Shown: positions 17,282 to 26,630, counted from the first letter of the stretch. The stretch: 53,315 nucleotides of DNA from Acetobacteraceae bacterium (GCA_024280945.1 JAMXLO010000142.1:1-53315), one strand, 5' to 3'. Notes: generated from the letters alone by a model not told the origin. Numbers and translations: made by a program.

Positions 17282-19122
17282 TGCCCGACTCGCTGCTTCG
17301 CGTGCTCGCCTGTGGCTCGGTCGATGACGGCAAATCGACGCTTATCGGCCGCCTGCTGTTCGAATGCGGCACCATCCCCGATGACGTGATGTTGGCGCTG
17401 GAGCGTGACAGCAAGCGCTTCGGCACTGTGGCGGGCGGGATCGACTATGCGCTGCTGGTCGATGGTCTCTCGGCCGAGCGCGACCAGGGCATCACCATCG
17501 ACGTCGCTTACAGGTTTTTCGAAACGCCACGCCGGCGCTTCATCCTCGCCGATGCGCCTGGCCATGAGCAGTACACCCGCAACATGGTCACCGGTGCGTC
17601 AGGATCGGATCTGGCGGTGCTGCTGGTGGATGCACGCAAGGGGTTGCTGCCACAGACTCGTCGGCACGCTGCCATCGCGTCACTGCTGGGGATCAGGCAG
17701 TTGGTGCTGGCGGTGAACAAGATGGACCTGGTCGCCTTCGGTCAGGATGTGTTCAACAAGATCGTCGCCGACTTCTACCGATTGTCGGGCAAGCTGGGCC
17801 CGTTGCAGGTCACCGCAATTCCGGTCTGCGCACGCGACGGCGACAACGTGACATCACCCAGCACGCGGATGCCGTGGTACTCGGGAACGACGCTGCTCAC
17901 GGCTCTGGAAAGTGCCGAACCGACGTCGCATGCGGCCGAACGAACGTTCCGCATGCCGATACAGCTGGTTGCCCGGCCGGATCACGCATTCCGTGGCTAT
18001 GCCGGCACGGTTGCCACAGGCGTGATCCGGCCCGGGGCGGCGGTGATGAATGCCGTATCGGGAACCGAGGCCAGGGTCGCTCGAATCGTCACGATGGACG
18101 GCGATCTCGATGAAGCGGCGCCGGCTGACGCCATCACCCTGGTGCTCGACCGCGAGATCGATGTGTCGCGTGGCGACGTGCTTGCGGTTGCACCGCCGCC
18201 GCCGCTCGCCGATCAGGTCACCGCCTGGGTGGTGTGGATGGACGAGACGCCGCTGTTCCGCGGTCGCGCCTATCTCTTCATGCTTGGTTCGCGCAGCGTC
18301 GTCGGCACGATCACCGACATTGCCAACCGGCTGGACGTCAACACGCTTACCGAGGAACCCGTCCGCGAGCTCGGGCTGAACGAGATCGGCCGGGTGACGA
18401 TTTCGCTGGCGCAGCGTGTGGCGTGCGAGCGGTACTCGGTCAGTCGGGAGCTGGGTGGTTTCATCCTGATCGACCGGCTGACGCGCGGCACCGTGGGTGC
18501 GGGGATGATCACCGATCTGCGCGCGGGGGCCGGCGACATCTACTGGCACCGGCTGGACGTGGACAAGCGTGCGCGCTCGGCGCTGATGGGCCAGAAGCCG
18601 GCCGTGCTTTGGTTCACCGGCCTGTCGGCGTCAGGCAAGTCAACCATCGCCAACCTGGTCGAGAAGCGCCTGCACGCGCAGGGCCGCCACACGATGAGCC
18701 TGGATGGTGACAACGTGCGCCATGGCCTGAACCGCGACCTTGGCTTCTCCGAGGCTGATCGGGTCGAGAACATCCGCCGCGTCGCGGAAGTATCCAGGCT
18801 GTTCGTCGATGCCGGGCTGATCGTGCTGGTGTCGTTCATCTCGCCGTACCGCGCCGAGCGCATGCTGGCGCGGGACTGTGTGGAGGACAGCGAATTTCTC
18901 GAGATCTTCGTCGACACCCCGGTGGAAGAGTGCCGCCGCCGCGATCCGAAGGGCCTGTATGCCAGGGCCGATGCCGGGCAGATCCGCAATTTCACTGGCG
19001 TCGATGCGCCTTATGAGGAACCGCTCGATCCGGAAATCCGCCTGCCGACTTTGGAAGCGCCTCCCGAGGTGCTGGCAGAGCGCGTGGTCGATGAACTGAT
19101 GCGTCGTGGCATCGTCGGCTGA
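17281..19122 (+). CDS. cysNC: bifunctional sulfate adenylyltransferase subunit 1 / adenylylsulfate kinase
   Basis: Fusion of the GTPase subunit of ATP sulfurylase with APS kinase, producing APS and then PAPS (3'-phospho-APS). The N-terminal elongation-factor-like GTPase has a P-loop (CGSVDDGKST, about residues 11-20), switch II DAPGHEQYTRNM and NKMD. Two beta-barrel domains follow. The kinase domain starts near residue 440 with its own P-loop (GLSASGKST, about 447-455), SLDGDNVRHGLNRDLGFS and the FVDTPVEECRRRDPKGLYARA block. The whole is 613 residues, as expected for CysN/C fusions, which are common in alphaproteobacteria. No PAPS reductase or sulfite reductase lies in the window, so the PAPS could serve cysteine synthesis or sulfation. 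Confidence 0.96.
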   Translation: MPDSLLRVLACGSVDDGKSTLIGRLLFECGTIPDDVMLALERDSKRFGTVAGGIDYALLVDGLSAERDQGITIDVAYRFFETPRRRFILADAPGHEQYTRNMVTGASGSDLAVLLVDARKGLLPQTRRHAAIASLLGIRQLVLAVNKMDLVAFGQDVFNKIVADFYRLSGKLGPLQVTAIPVCARDGDNVTSPSTRMPWYSGTTLLTALESAEPTSHAAERTFRMPIQLVARPDHAFRGYAGTVATGVIRPGAAVMNAVSGTEARVARIVTMDGDLDEAAPADAITLVLDREIDVSRGDVLAVAPPPPLADQVTAWVVWMDETPLFRGRAYLFMLGSRSVVGTITDIANRLDVNTLTEEPVRELGLNEIGRVTISLAQRVACERYSVSRELGGFILIDRLTRGTVGAGMITDLRAGAGDIYWHRLDVDKRARSALMGQKPAVLWFTGLSASGKSTIANLVEKRLHAQGRHTMSLDGDNVRHGLNRDLGFSEADRVENIRRVAEVSRLFVDAGLIVLVSFISPYRAERMLARDCVEDSEFLEIFVDTPVEECRRRDPKGLYARADAGQIRNFTGVDAPYEEPLDPEIRLPTLEAPPEVLAERVVDELMRRGIVG

Positions 19123-19142
19123 CGCCAGGTTGAGACGCACGA

Positions 19143-19206
19143 CTCCCCCTCCCCTTGCGGGAGGGGAGCCTGCTCCGGACTTGATCCGAGGGCGGGGGGA
19201 GGGGGC
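19143..19206. repeat. C/G-rich palindromic repeat at the 5' end of the uracil-DNA glycosylase gene
   Basis: CCCCTCCC (19146-19153) and GGGAGGGG (19159-19166) form a hairpin. A second GGGGGGAGGGGG run near 19194-19205 can also pair with the first arm. Between them is CTCCGGACTTGATCCGAG, itself an imperfect palindrome. The composition and layout resemble intergenic palindromic repeats common in alphaproteobacteria. It lies directly after the cysNC stop and runs into the open frame of the next gene. Confidence 0.6.
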
Positions 19207-19873
19207 CTGTCCGCTCGCACGCCTTGCCGCCGAAATCCGTGCCTGCCGCGTCTGCGCCGCCCACCTTCCCCTCGGGCCCCGCCCTGTGTTCCGCGTCTCG
19301 CCCACGGCCCGTCTGCTGATCGCCAGCCAGGCACCAGGCACGGCAGTGCATGAAACCGGTCTCTCCTTCAACGACCCCTCGGGAGACCGGCTGCGTGACT
19401 GGCTGCAGATGGACCGCGACACGTTCTACGACGAGAGCCGGGTCGCCATCGTGCCGATGGGCTTCTGCTATCCCGGCCGCCTGGCGAATGGCGGTGACGC
19501 ACCACCGCGGCCGGAGTGTGCGCCGCTGTGGCGCGACCGGCTGCTGTCGCTGATGCCGGAGATCGGCCTCACTCTGCTGGTCGGCAGCTACGCGTTGAAC
19601 CACGTGCTCGGTCGCGGCGCGATGACCGAGCAGGTGCGTGCCTATCGCCAGCATCTGCCACGCTACTTCGCTTTACCGCATCCGTCCTGGCGGACTACCG
19701 CGTGGGAGCGACGCAATCCGTGGTTCGCCGCAGAAGTGCTGCCCGCCCTGCGCAGCGCCGTACGTGCAGCGCTGAAAGAGGTGGTTTTGCCTGCATCGCC
19801 CGAGACAAGCCGGAGGCAGGCTCGACATGCCGTTTCTCGCGGGCACGCTTCCCCAGGTGAAGCGCCCCGCTGA
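19181..19873 (+). CDS. uracil-DNA glycosylase family protein
   Basis: DNA-repair enzyme of the uracil-DNA glycosylase superfamily, which removes uracil and related lesions from DNA. The core begins at about LAAEIRACRVC, with paired cysteines as in the Fe-S-type families. The active-site-like block ASQAPGTAVHETGLSFNDPSGD follows, and the second motif HPSWRT lies near the C-terminal end. The start is unclear: the frame is open from ATG 19106 (inside cysNC) through the palindromic repeat at 19143-19206, and TTG 19181 is the nearest in-frame initiator. The translated repeat (residues before CPLARLAAE) is not family sequence. About 35 residues after the usual end (RAALKE) are also atypical, so both termini appear altered. 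Confidence 0.85.
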   Translation: MIRGRGEGACPLARLAAEIRACRVCAAHLPLGPRPVFRVSPTARLLIASQAPGTAVHETGLSFNDPSGDRLRDWLQMDRDTFYDESRVAIVPMGFCYPGRLANGGDAPPRPECAPLWRDRLLSLMPEIGLTLLVGSYALNHVLGRGAMTEQVRAYRQHLPRYFALPHPSWRTTAWERRNPWFAAEVLPALRSAVRAALKEVVLPASPETSRRQARHAVSRGHASPGEAPR

Positions 19874-19892
19874 TGCCTTCCGCAGAGCCTCG

Positions 19893-21152
19893 TCAGAGCA
19901 GCCATGCTGCGGCAATGCCACCGATCGCCAATACGATCAGCGCCGTCGGGGCGAAGCGGACGAGGCCTCCCGAATACACTGTAGCATATACACCCTTGAC
20001 CGCGTTGTTCGAGGATGCCGCGATCAGGATGGCGCCGGCCTCGATCGTCGTCTGCGCCGGATCGCCTTGCGCCAGGTTCAGCACGAAGGGGTCGATGTCC
20101 GACACGCCGACGATCGCCGCCAGGGCGTAGGTGCCGGCGGCACCGAACCGTTGCGTGGCCCAGGCCGAGGCAACGGAGATTACCACGAACAGTGCGGCGA
20201 ACGTCGCGGCTGTGGTGAGTGCCAGCGGATTGGGAGGAGCAACATCTTGGCTGGTCTCCGTGTGATGGCCGCCACGGGACCAATACCAGCCGAACGCCAG
20301 AACCAGTCCAAGCCCTGACAGCACCAGCAGGGACGGTGCCAACGCGAACGCCAGTGCGCGATTGAAAACCACGATGATGATCAGCAGCCGCAGGTACATC
20401 ACTGCGGTCGCCAGCATGATGCCGGCCTGCGCCTGGTGCAGCGAGACTGCTTCGGCCCTGGCGCGCCGCGCCAGCACCAGCGTCGTCGCCGTGGACGAAT
20501 ACAGGCCGCCGAGCAGTGCAACCCACAGCATGGCGCCAGGCGGCGCAAGGCAGCGCTGCAGCAGATAGCTGGCGTAGGAAACTGTGCAGACGGCGACCAT
20601 CGCCAGCCAGACCTGGTGCGGCGTGATCGGCGTCAGATCTGTGACGGGAGCATCCGGCAGCAGCGGCAAGGCAAAGCCCGTCAGCAGCAGGAACCGTCCT
20701 GCATTGACGATCTCGGCCAATTCGACGCGGTGTGCGAAGCTGTGCAGCTCTTGCCGAGCGGTCAGCAGCAACACTGCGGCGACAGTGACACCGATGCCGA
20801 TCCACGGCGGCTCGGCCAAGACGATGGGTCCCAGCAGGAACGCCAGGACATTTGAGGTGAGCACGATGAGCCCGACATTGGGAAATCCTTCGGCGTCGGT
20901 TTCATCCAGATGGCGCCAGTAATAGCAGGCGAGCCACAGACCAAGCGCCAACAGTCCCATCGAAAGCGGCAGCAGGCGATTCGGATCGAGCTGATAAAGC
21001 AGCGCCCCGGTCAGCGCGAGCAGTGGGAAGGTGCGGATTCCGCCGGGACGTTTCTGATGCGCGCGTGCATAGAATTCCTCGAACGCGAGGCCGAAGAAGA
21101 ACCCGAGGCCCAGGAGCAGCAAGTAGCCAAGGATGGATGGGTTCGCCGGCAT
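19893..21152 (-). CDS. MgtC/SapB-DUF4010 family membrane protein
   Basis: Polytopic inner-membrane protein of about 419 residues with roughly a dozen hydrophobic segments. It starts with an MgtC-like block (LGLGFFFGLAFEEFYARAHQKRPGGIRTFPLLALTGALLY) and continues into the DUF4010 region (GLYSSTATTLVLARRAR, VGVSDIDPFVLNLAQG, SSNNAVKG). ATG 21152 was chosen because the hydrophobic MgtC start follows at once. The frame runs further upstream to 21416 but that part overlaps the divergent nitroreductase and is not protein-like. MgtC relatives are linked to magnesium homeostasis and membrane energetics; the role of the DUF4010-type fusion is not established. It converges with the glycosylase gene, 19 bases apart. 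Confidence 0.9.
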   Translation of the reverse strand: MPANPSILGYLLLLGLGFFFGLAFEEFYARAHQKRPGGIRTFPLLALTGALLYQLDPNRLLPLSMGLLALGLWLACYYWRHLDETDAEGFPNVGLIVLTSNVLAFLLGPIVLAEPPWIGIGVTVAAVLLLTARQELHSFAHRVELAEIVNAGRFLLLTGFALPLLPDAPVTDLTPITPHQVWLAMVAVCTVSYASYLLQRCLAPPGAMLWVALLGGLYSSTATTLVLARRARAEAVSLHQAQAGIMLATAVMYLRLLIIIVVFNRALAFALAPSLLVLSGLGLVLAFGWYWSRGGHHTETSQDVAPPNPLALTTAATFAALFVVISVASAWATQRFGAAGTYALAAIVGVSDIDPFVLNLAQGDPAQTTIEAGAILIAASSNNAVKGVYATVYSGGLVRFAPTALIVLAIGGIAAAWLL

Positions 21153-21222
21153 CGCGCGTCGCCATCGTGCACGTTTGCCGCGCATTCGGCTATGCTGACG
21201 CAAACCGGACGAGGAGACAGTC

Positions 21223-21858
21223 ATGGACGATCTGTTCGAGATCATGCAGACGACGCGCTCGATGCGGCGGCTGAAGCCGGATCCCGTTCCGGATGAACTC
21301 ATCCGCAAGATCCTCGAAGCGGGCGCCTGTGCCGCCAACGGCGGCAACACCCAGCGATGGCGCTTCCTGATCATCAAGGATGGGGAGATCAAGCAGGCGG
21401 TGCAGATGTGGTACAAGCGCGCCTTCGAGGAAGTGGTCGGGCCGCGCTATGCGACCAGTGCGCCGCCACCCGGCGTGTCCCCGGAGCGCTACAAGCGCCA
21501 GCATTCCGCCGTGGAGTATCTCACCGAACACTACCACGAGGCGCCGGTCTGGATCGTCGCCTGCATCGACGAAGGCACGGCGCGGCCGACGCGCTGGTCG
21601 GGCGCCTCGATCTACCCGGCGGTCCAGAACATGCTGCTCGCAGCACGTGCGCTCGGGCTCGGCTGCACGCTGACCACCCGGCACCTGCTGTACGAACGCG
21701 AGACCGAGGCGGCCATGGGCCTGCCCGAGGGCGTGCACTCTTACGCGATCCTGCCGATCGGCTATCCGATGGGACGCTTCGGCCCGGTCGGGCGCGGCAA
21801 GCTGTCCGACATCGTGTTCCAGGACAAATGGGGCCAGCCCTACCGGGCACTGAACTGA
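21223..21858 (+). CDS. nitroreductase family protein
   Basis: Flavin-dependent oxidoreductase of the NADH-oxidase/nitroreductase fold, 211 residues. The FMN-binding N-terminus is MQTTRSMRRLKPDPVPDELI, where the RSMRR segment normally contacts the flavin phosphate. The GAPAANGGN-like loop (AGACAANGGNTQRWRFL) and the SIYPAVQNMLLAARALGLGC helix are also characteristic. The ATG follows GAGGAGACAGTC. It lies 11 bases upstream of the carboxymuconolactone-decarboxylase-like gene, probably in one operon. Family members reduce nitro groups, quinones or enones, or dehydrogenate; the substrate is unknown. Confidence 0.92.
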   Translation: MDDLFEIMQTTRSMRRLKPDPVPDELIRKILEAGACAANGGNTQRWRFLIIKDGEIKQAVQMWYKRAFEEVVGPRYATSAPPPGVSPERYKRQHSAVEYLTEHYHEAPVWIVACIDEGTARPTRWSGASIYPAVQNMLLAARALGLGCTLTTRHLLYERETEAAMGLPEGVHSYAILPIGYPMGRFGPVGRGKLSDIVFQDKWGQPYRALN

Positions 21859-21869
21859 GGGGACAGGGG

Positions 21870-22418
21870 ATGTCGCGCTACACGCCGGTCACCAGCAAAG
21901 AGGCCATGGCACCGGACCAGCAGCATGTGTTCGATCAGGTCATGGGCGTGTTCGGCCGCATCCGCGGTCCATTCAGCATGCTGCTGCACAGTCCGAAATT
22001 GGCCGAGAGACTGCTGCCCATGGTGCCGTTCGCGCGCGAAGGCACCGTCATCGATCCCCAACTGCGACAGATCGCCATCCTGACGGCAGTGCGGGAGCGC
22101 GACGCCAACTATGTCTGGGCCGCGCAGGTCGACGTTGCCCGCCGTATCGGACTGGCCGAGCCGGTGATCGACGTGCTGCGCGCCAAGGGCGACCCGGAGC
22201 ACCTGTCACCGGAACAACGCGATATCGTGCTGTACATGCGCCAGCTCATGCGCACCAACCGCGTGGAACAGCGTGTGTTTGATGCACTGAAGGACCGGCA
22301 CGGCGTGCAATGGCTGGTCGAACTGACCGCGGTGGCGAACTTCTATGTTGCCCTATGTGGCGTGGTGAACGCGTTCGACGTGCCTGTGCCCCCGGGAGGT
22401 GATCGGTTCGACCATTGA
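21870..22418 (+). CDS. carboxymuconolactone decarboxylase-like (AhpD-fold) protein
   Basis: All-helical protein of 182 residues of the carboxymuconolactone decarboxylase/AhpD fold. Characteristic blocks are GPFSMLLHSPKLAERLL, RQIAILTAVRERDANYVWAAQVDVARRIGL and QWLVELTAVANFYVAL. The usual CxxCxxxH peroxidase motif of AhpD is absent, so a thiol peroxidase role is unlikely and it belongs with the cofactor-free decarboxylase-like members. The start is ATG 21870 after AGGGGACAGGGG, 11 bases after the nitroreductase stop, so the two are probably co-transcribed. The reaction cannot be assigned. Confidence 0.9.
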   Translation: MSRYTPVTSKEAMAPDQQHVFDQVMGVFGRIRGPFSMLLHSPKLAERLLPMVPFAREGTVIDPQLRQIAILTAVRERDANYVWAAQVDVARRIGLAEPVIDVLRAKGDPEHLSPEQRDIVLYMRQLMRTNRVEQRVFDALKDRHGVQWLVELTAVANFYVALCGVVNAFDVPVPPGGDRFDH

Positions 22419-22430
22419 TGCCACCAAGAA

Positions 22431-22452
22431 GGGCCGGCTGAGAAGCCGGCCC
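22431..22452. terminator. bidirectional hairpin terminator
   Basis: Perfect 9-bp stem GGGCCGGCT (22431-22439), tetraloop GAGA, AGCCGGCCC (22444-22452), followed by GTTCTGT on the plus strand and by TTCTT on the minus strand. It sits between the converging stops of the carboxymuconolactone-decarboxylase-like gene (22418) and the small exported protein (22479). It should serve both. Confidence 0.8.
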
Positions 22453-22478
22453 GTTCTGTCAGCGGTCGCGAATTGTCG

Positions 22479-22736
22479 TCAGCTGTTGGCGCCGGCGTTG
22501 CCATTCGGCCCGAACACCCAGGTGCCCTGGTTCGAACGGGTCACATAGACCGGTACAGCCTTCCCGTTGTGGGCCGTGGCGATTGCCTGGTCATTCTGGG
22601 CCGGCGCCTCGGCGACCACGCCTGGGATCTCGGTGAACTGGGTATTGGCGACAACGCCCTCGCCCTCGCCGGCATAGGCGGCACTGATGCCGGCGATGCT
22701 CGCTGTTACCAGAGCGGCGCGAAGCATGATCTTCAT
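22479..22736 (-). CDS. small exported protein of unknown function
   Basis: 85 residues with a clear signal peptide (MKIMLRAALVTASIAGISAAYA, cleavage after AYA). The mature part of about 63 residues is rich in Ala, Gly, Asn and Val and ends VTRSNQGTWVFGPNGNAGANS. No cysteine remains after cleavage. The start has a good AGGAGAGAGGACC ribosome site, and the gene ends at a strong terminator hairpin, so it is probably a real, separately transcribed gene. I recognise the general layout from short alphaproteobacterial periplasmic proteins but cannot assign a family or function. Confidence 0.75.
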   Translation of the reverse strand: MKIMLRAALVTASIAGISAAYAGEGEGVVANTQFTEIPGVVAEAPAQNDQAIATAHNGKAVPVYVTRSNQGTWVFGPNGNAGANS

Positions 22737-22943
22737 GGTCCTCTCTCCTCGTTTGTCCGCGCGTTGCGGAGCCTTCTTGATGGGCCGGGATATAGAGTTC
22801 CGCTCTGCAGGCTATAATCGCGGCGACCGGCATATCATTTATGCGCAATCCGCGGTGAAGGCTGTGAGGCAGTTCATCGACACCGCTACCGGACCATGCG
22901 GTTTCGCGATAATCTGGGTCCAGTCCGAGGAGATGGCCGCCCC

Positions 22944-24200
22944 ATGAACGCGCCGGTGCACTTCGACCCGATCGAGGAAGCCTATTCGCTGCCGCTGGAC
23001 CAAATCGACGTGAGCGACCCGAGGCTCTACCAGAACGACATCTGGTATCCATATTTCGAGCGCCTGCGCCGCGAGGACCCGGTGCACTGGTGCCAGAACG
23101 GCATGCACGGCTCGTACTGGTCGGTGACCAAGTACAAGGAGATCATGCATGTCGAGACGCACCACCAGATCTACTCGTCCGAGGCGCGTCTCGGTGGCAT
23201 AACCGTCCGCGATATTCCGGCTGAATTTCGCCGCCGGAGTTTCATCTCCTCCGATCCGCCGTATCACGACGAACAGCGGAAAGTGGTGTCGCCGGTCGTT
23301 GCGCCGATGAACCTGCAGCGCATGTCGGGACAGATTCGCGAACGCACGGAGCGGGTGCTGGATGGGCTGCCGCGCAATGAGACGTTCGACTGGGTGGAAC
23401 GCGTCTCTATCGAGCTGACCACGCTTATGCTCGCGACGCTGTTCGACTACCCGCTCGAGGAGCGGCGGCAGCTGACCTTCTGGTCCGACGTGGCGACGAT
23501 GGACCCGAAGGCGGGTGGGATCGTCGATTCCGAGGAGAAGCGGCTGGAGCTGCTGACCGAGTGCCTTCAGGTAATGACGAAGCTGTTCTACGAGCGGCAG
23601 AAGCGAGACCCCGCACCGGATCTGCTGTCGATGCTGGCGCACGGCGAGGCGACACGGAACCTGCCGCAGAGCCCCAGCGATTTTCTTGGCAACCTCGTGC
23701 TGCTGATCGTCGGCGGCAACGACACCACGCGCAACTCGATGTCAGGCGGCGTCTGGGCGCTGAACAAGCATCCCGACGAGTATCGCAAGCTGCGCGAGAA
23801 CCCGGCGCTGATCCCGAGCGCAGTGTCCGAGATCATTCGTTGGCAGTCGCCGATCGTGCACATGCGCCGCACGGCGACGGCGGACGCCGAGATCGCCGGC
23901 AGGAAGGTTCGCGCCGGCGACAAGGTCTGCATGTGGTATATTTCCGGCAACCGCGACGAGGACGCGATCGATCGGCCGAACGAGTTCCTGGTGGACCGCG
24001 CACGGCCACGGCAGCATCTGTCCTTTGGGTTCGGCATCCACCGGTGCGTTGGCAATCGCCTGGCGGAGCTGCAGCTGCAGATACTGTGGGAGGAAATCCT
24101 GAAGCGCGGCATGGTCGTCGAGATGATGGAGGAGCCAAAGCGGATCTACTCCAACTTCATCCACGGCATCACCGCGCTGCCGGTGCGCATCGCCGGGTAG
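22944..24200 (+). CDS. cytochrome P450
   Basis: Soluble class I heme monooxygenase of about 418 residues from ATG 22944. That start is chosen because it follows a GAGGAGATGG ribosome site and gives the usual N-terminus; the frame opens at 22896. The I-helix oxygen-binding motif is GGNDTTRNS, the K-helix ExxR is in SEIIRWQSP, and the heme-binding loop is FGFGIHRCVGNRLAELQ with the proximal Cys368. No ferredoxin or reductase gene lies next to it, so electrons must come from proteins encoded elsewhere. The sequence resembles soluble bacterial CYPs acting on terpenoids or fatty acyl compounds, but the substrate is not determinable. Confidence 0.96.
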   Translation: MNAPVHFDPIEEAYSLPLDQIDVSDPRLYQNDIWYPYFERLRREDPVHWCQNGMHGSYWSVTKYKEIMHVETHHQIYSSEARLGGITVRDIPAEFRRRSFISSDPPYHDEQRKVVSPVVAPMNLQRMSGQIRERTERVLDGLPRNETFDWVERVSIELTTLMLATLFDYPLEERRQLTFWSDVATMDPKAGGIVDSEEKRLELLTECLQVMTKLFYERQKRDPAPDLLSMLAHGEATRNLPQSPSDFLGNLVLLIVGGNDTTRNSMSGGVWALNKHPDEYRKLRENPALIPSAVSEIIRWQSPIVHMRRTATADAEIAGRKVRAGDKVCMWYISGNRDEDAIDRPNEFLVDRARPRQHLSFGFGIHRCVGNRLAELQLQILWEEILKRGMVVEMMEEPKRIYSNFIHGITALPVRIAG

Positions 24201-24257
24201 TGCTTCGCGTCGTGGCCGGCCGCCGTGCCGGTCCTCTGTGCCGAGGACAACCGAGCG

Positions 24258-26630
24258 TCAGGCAGCCCTGTCCACTTGGTCAGGCTCGTGCGTGACGGTT
24301 GCGGGATATTCTCGTCCGAATTCGTCGAGGCATCGCATTACACGTTCCGAATGCTGCCTCAACTCGCCAAGATGACGCTGCGCAGCTTCCGTATCGTGGG
24401 CCGAGATTGCCTCAAGCACCTTGTGCCCGCACGCGTGCACAGCGTAATGGGGTTCCGCGATGGCACGGTATGACGGCAGTGCCAACGTGGCGGCGTCGGA
24501 CAGACTGTCATACCAGCGGCCCAAACGACATGTATGATGGGTGGCGAGACCCTCGTGCGGCACTTGCCCCGAAGTCATTATATCGTTCACCCGCTTGACG
24601 AAGGCGACGTGGTCATTCTTCGCCACCTGCACCAGATCGCCGACAGTCTCCAGGCTGATTCGATCGACATCTGCAGTCGAGAGGCCTGCATCCGTGAAAT
24701 GGATATGAGCCCCCTGATCGGAGGATGCCGCCACGCGCCCTTGCAGCCGTTTGCCGAGTGCCTGCAGGGCGATCTCGACGTGCTGCCCAACCTGGTAAGC
24801 GGAGTTTCCGACCGCACAGCACCCGACCTCCGACAGGTCGCGCAACGATGCCGCCTCCGAGCGGCCATTGCTGGTAACCTCGACCGCCATGTGGCAAGGC
24901 CTCCTGCGGAACTTGCGCCGATCCACTTCTTTGGTTGAGGCGCGGACCACGCGAACCAGGGTACGTTGCAGGCCCAGTATCGTATCGTTCAGCCCCGCTG
25001 TGTTATCCAGCACCTCTGCGGCGTCGCGGCCGGTTCGCGTGGCCTCGGCAGAGACTTCATTGGTGCGCTCGGTCATCTGATTGGCCGCTGCCGCTGTCTC
25101 CGCGACGTTGCGGGCGATCTCTGCGGTGGCGGCGCTCTGCTCTTCAACTGCTGCGGCGATCGATCCGGCAATCGCGTTGACCTCGCCGATGGTTGCCTCG
25201 ATCTGATCGACAGCGGCAACGGATGTGTTGGTGGCGTTGCGCACTTCAGTGATGTGACGACCGATCTCCTCGGTTGAACGCGCTGTCTGCGTGGCCAACT
25301 GCTTCACCTCGCTGGCCACCACAGCAAAGCCCTTGCCGGCCTCCCCGGCGCGGGCCGCTTCGATCGTGGCATTCAGCGCAAGCAGATTGGTCTTGGCGGC
25401 GATCTCGCTGATCATGTCGGCGACCGTGCCGATGCGGCCTACCTGCTCGTTCAAGGCTTGTATTGCGCTGCGTGTTGCACGGCCGGCTTCCACTGCGCGT
25501 GCCACGATCTGGGCCGATCGATTGACCTGCCCGCCGATCTCATGGATCGATGCGGTCAGCTCTTCGGCGGCACTGGCCACGGTCTGGACATTCGCGAGGG
25601 CCTGTGTCGCCGCAGCTGCTGCACTCTCGGCTGATGCTCCGGTCCGGCTTGCCGAGCTCTTCATACTGGTCGCGGCGTCCGTCGTGGCAGAGGTCCGCTG
25701 ACCGACCTCCGCCAGCATGTGCCGCGCCTCGGCCTCGATCGTCTCTGCCATTGAGACCAACCCCTCGAGACGAACAGCCTCGGCGTGGACTCGCTCCGTT
25801 TCCTGCTCAGTCCGTAGGCGCTCGGCTTGGACCAGCCTGTCCTTGAACACCAATACTGCATTCGCCATCGAGCCGACCTCGTCACGTCGGCCGATGCCCG
25901 GAATGTCGGCATCCAGTTCCCCACGCGACAGTCTGGTCATAGCAGCACCTAGGCTACCTAACGAGCCGATGATGTCACGGTTTATCGCCCAAGCTAACAA
26001 AAGGGTTGCGAACAGAATCGCGCACCCAATGCCAGTCAGCCGCCGAAGCGTCGTCCCAAATGCCGCATCCAGATCGTCGGTGTAAGCACCAGCCAGAAAG
26101 ACCAGGCCCCAAGGCGCGAAGCGGGCAACATAGGCGACTTTTGGCGACGGCTGCGCCTGTCCGGGTTTGACGAAGCTGTAGGACACAAAGCTCTGATCGG
26201 CAGTGCGCAGTGCATCCTTTATTATATCGGTTAGTGGCCTGCCTGATGCGTCCTTGGCGGACGACGCAGCGTTCTCAAGCTTTGGATTTGCCCCATGCGC
26301 GAGAACAATATTGTCAAGTGACTGGGCGACTATATAGCCGTCCCCCGCATCGAACTTCATGGCATGTGCTGCGTCGCGAAGCTCGTCAAAGGCCTGCTCA
26401 TGGGTGAGCTTTTGGGCGGCAACCTTGTCTTCCAGCGATTGTGCCAAGCCGATCGTCGTCTGCACCACCGCGCGCAGCTTGTCGACGCGATCATCGGTCA
26501 TTCTTTGCCGCAGCATCGAAGCCGAAATCCCGTTCGATACGACGAATGCCAGAGCGGCCAAGCCCATCAGCAAGGCAAGCTTTGTACGCAGGCGGAGACG
26601 GCTAAGGATATGCATTGCTGACCTGAGCAT
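24258..26630 (-). CDS. methyl-accepting chemotaxis protein with Cache, HAMP, PilZ-like and CZB domains
   Basis: Chemoreceptor of 790 residues that signals to CheA/CheW. In order are a TM1 (about 10-32) and a periplasmic single-Cache-type domain (about 35-190; ends [18 protein letters not shown]). TM2 (about 195-215) and HAMP follow, then the cytoplasmic signalling domain with the hairpin tip [32 protein letters not shown] PilZ-like segment starts at [15 protein letters not shown], and a C-terminal chemoreceptor zinc-binding (CZB) domain has [24 protein letters not shown] and the upstream NDHVAFV histidine. PilZ would bind cyclic di-GMP and CZB zinc; the combination on one receptor is uncommon. 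No other chemotaxis gene is in the window, so it is an orphan receptor. Confidence 0.93.
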   Translation of the reverse strand: MLRSAMHILSRLRLRTKLALLMGLAALAFVVSNGISASMLRQRMTDDRVDKLRAVVQTTIGLAQSLEDKVAAQKLTHEQAFDELRDAAHAMKFDAGDGYIVAQSLDNIVLAHGANPKLENAASSAKDASGRPLTDIIKDALRTADQSFVSYSFVKPGQAQPSPKVAYVARFAPWGLVFLAGAYTDDLDAAFGTTLRRLTGIGCAILFATLLLAWAINRDIIGSLGSLGAAMTRLSRGELDADIPGIGRRDEVGSMANAVLVFKDRLVQAERLRTEQETERVHAEAVRLEGLVSMAETIEAEARHMLAEVGQRTSATTDAATSMKSSASRTGASAESAAAAATQALANVQTVASAAEELTASIHEIGGQVNRSAQIVARAVEAGRATRSAIQALNEQVGRIGTVADMISEIAAKTNLLALNATIEAARAGEAGKGFAVVASEVKQLATQTARSTEEIGRHITEVRNATNTSVAAVDQIEATIGEVNAIAGSIAAAVEEQSAATAEIARNVAETAAAANQMTERTNEVSAEATRTGRDAAEVLDNTAGLNDTILGLQRTLVRVVRASTKEVDRRKFRRRPCHMAVEVTSNGRSEAASLRDLSEVGCCAVGNSAYQVGQHVEIALQALGKRLQGRVAASSDQGAHIHFTDAGLSTADVDRISLETVGDLVQVAKNDHVAFVKRVNDIMTSGQVPHEGLATHHTCRLGRWYDSLSDAATLALPSYRAIAEPHYAVHACGHKVLEAISAHDTEAAQRHLGELRQHSERVMRCLDEFGREYPATVTHEPDQVDRAA

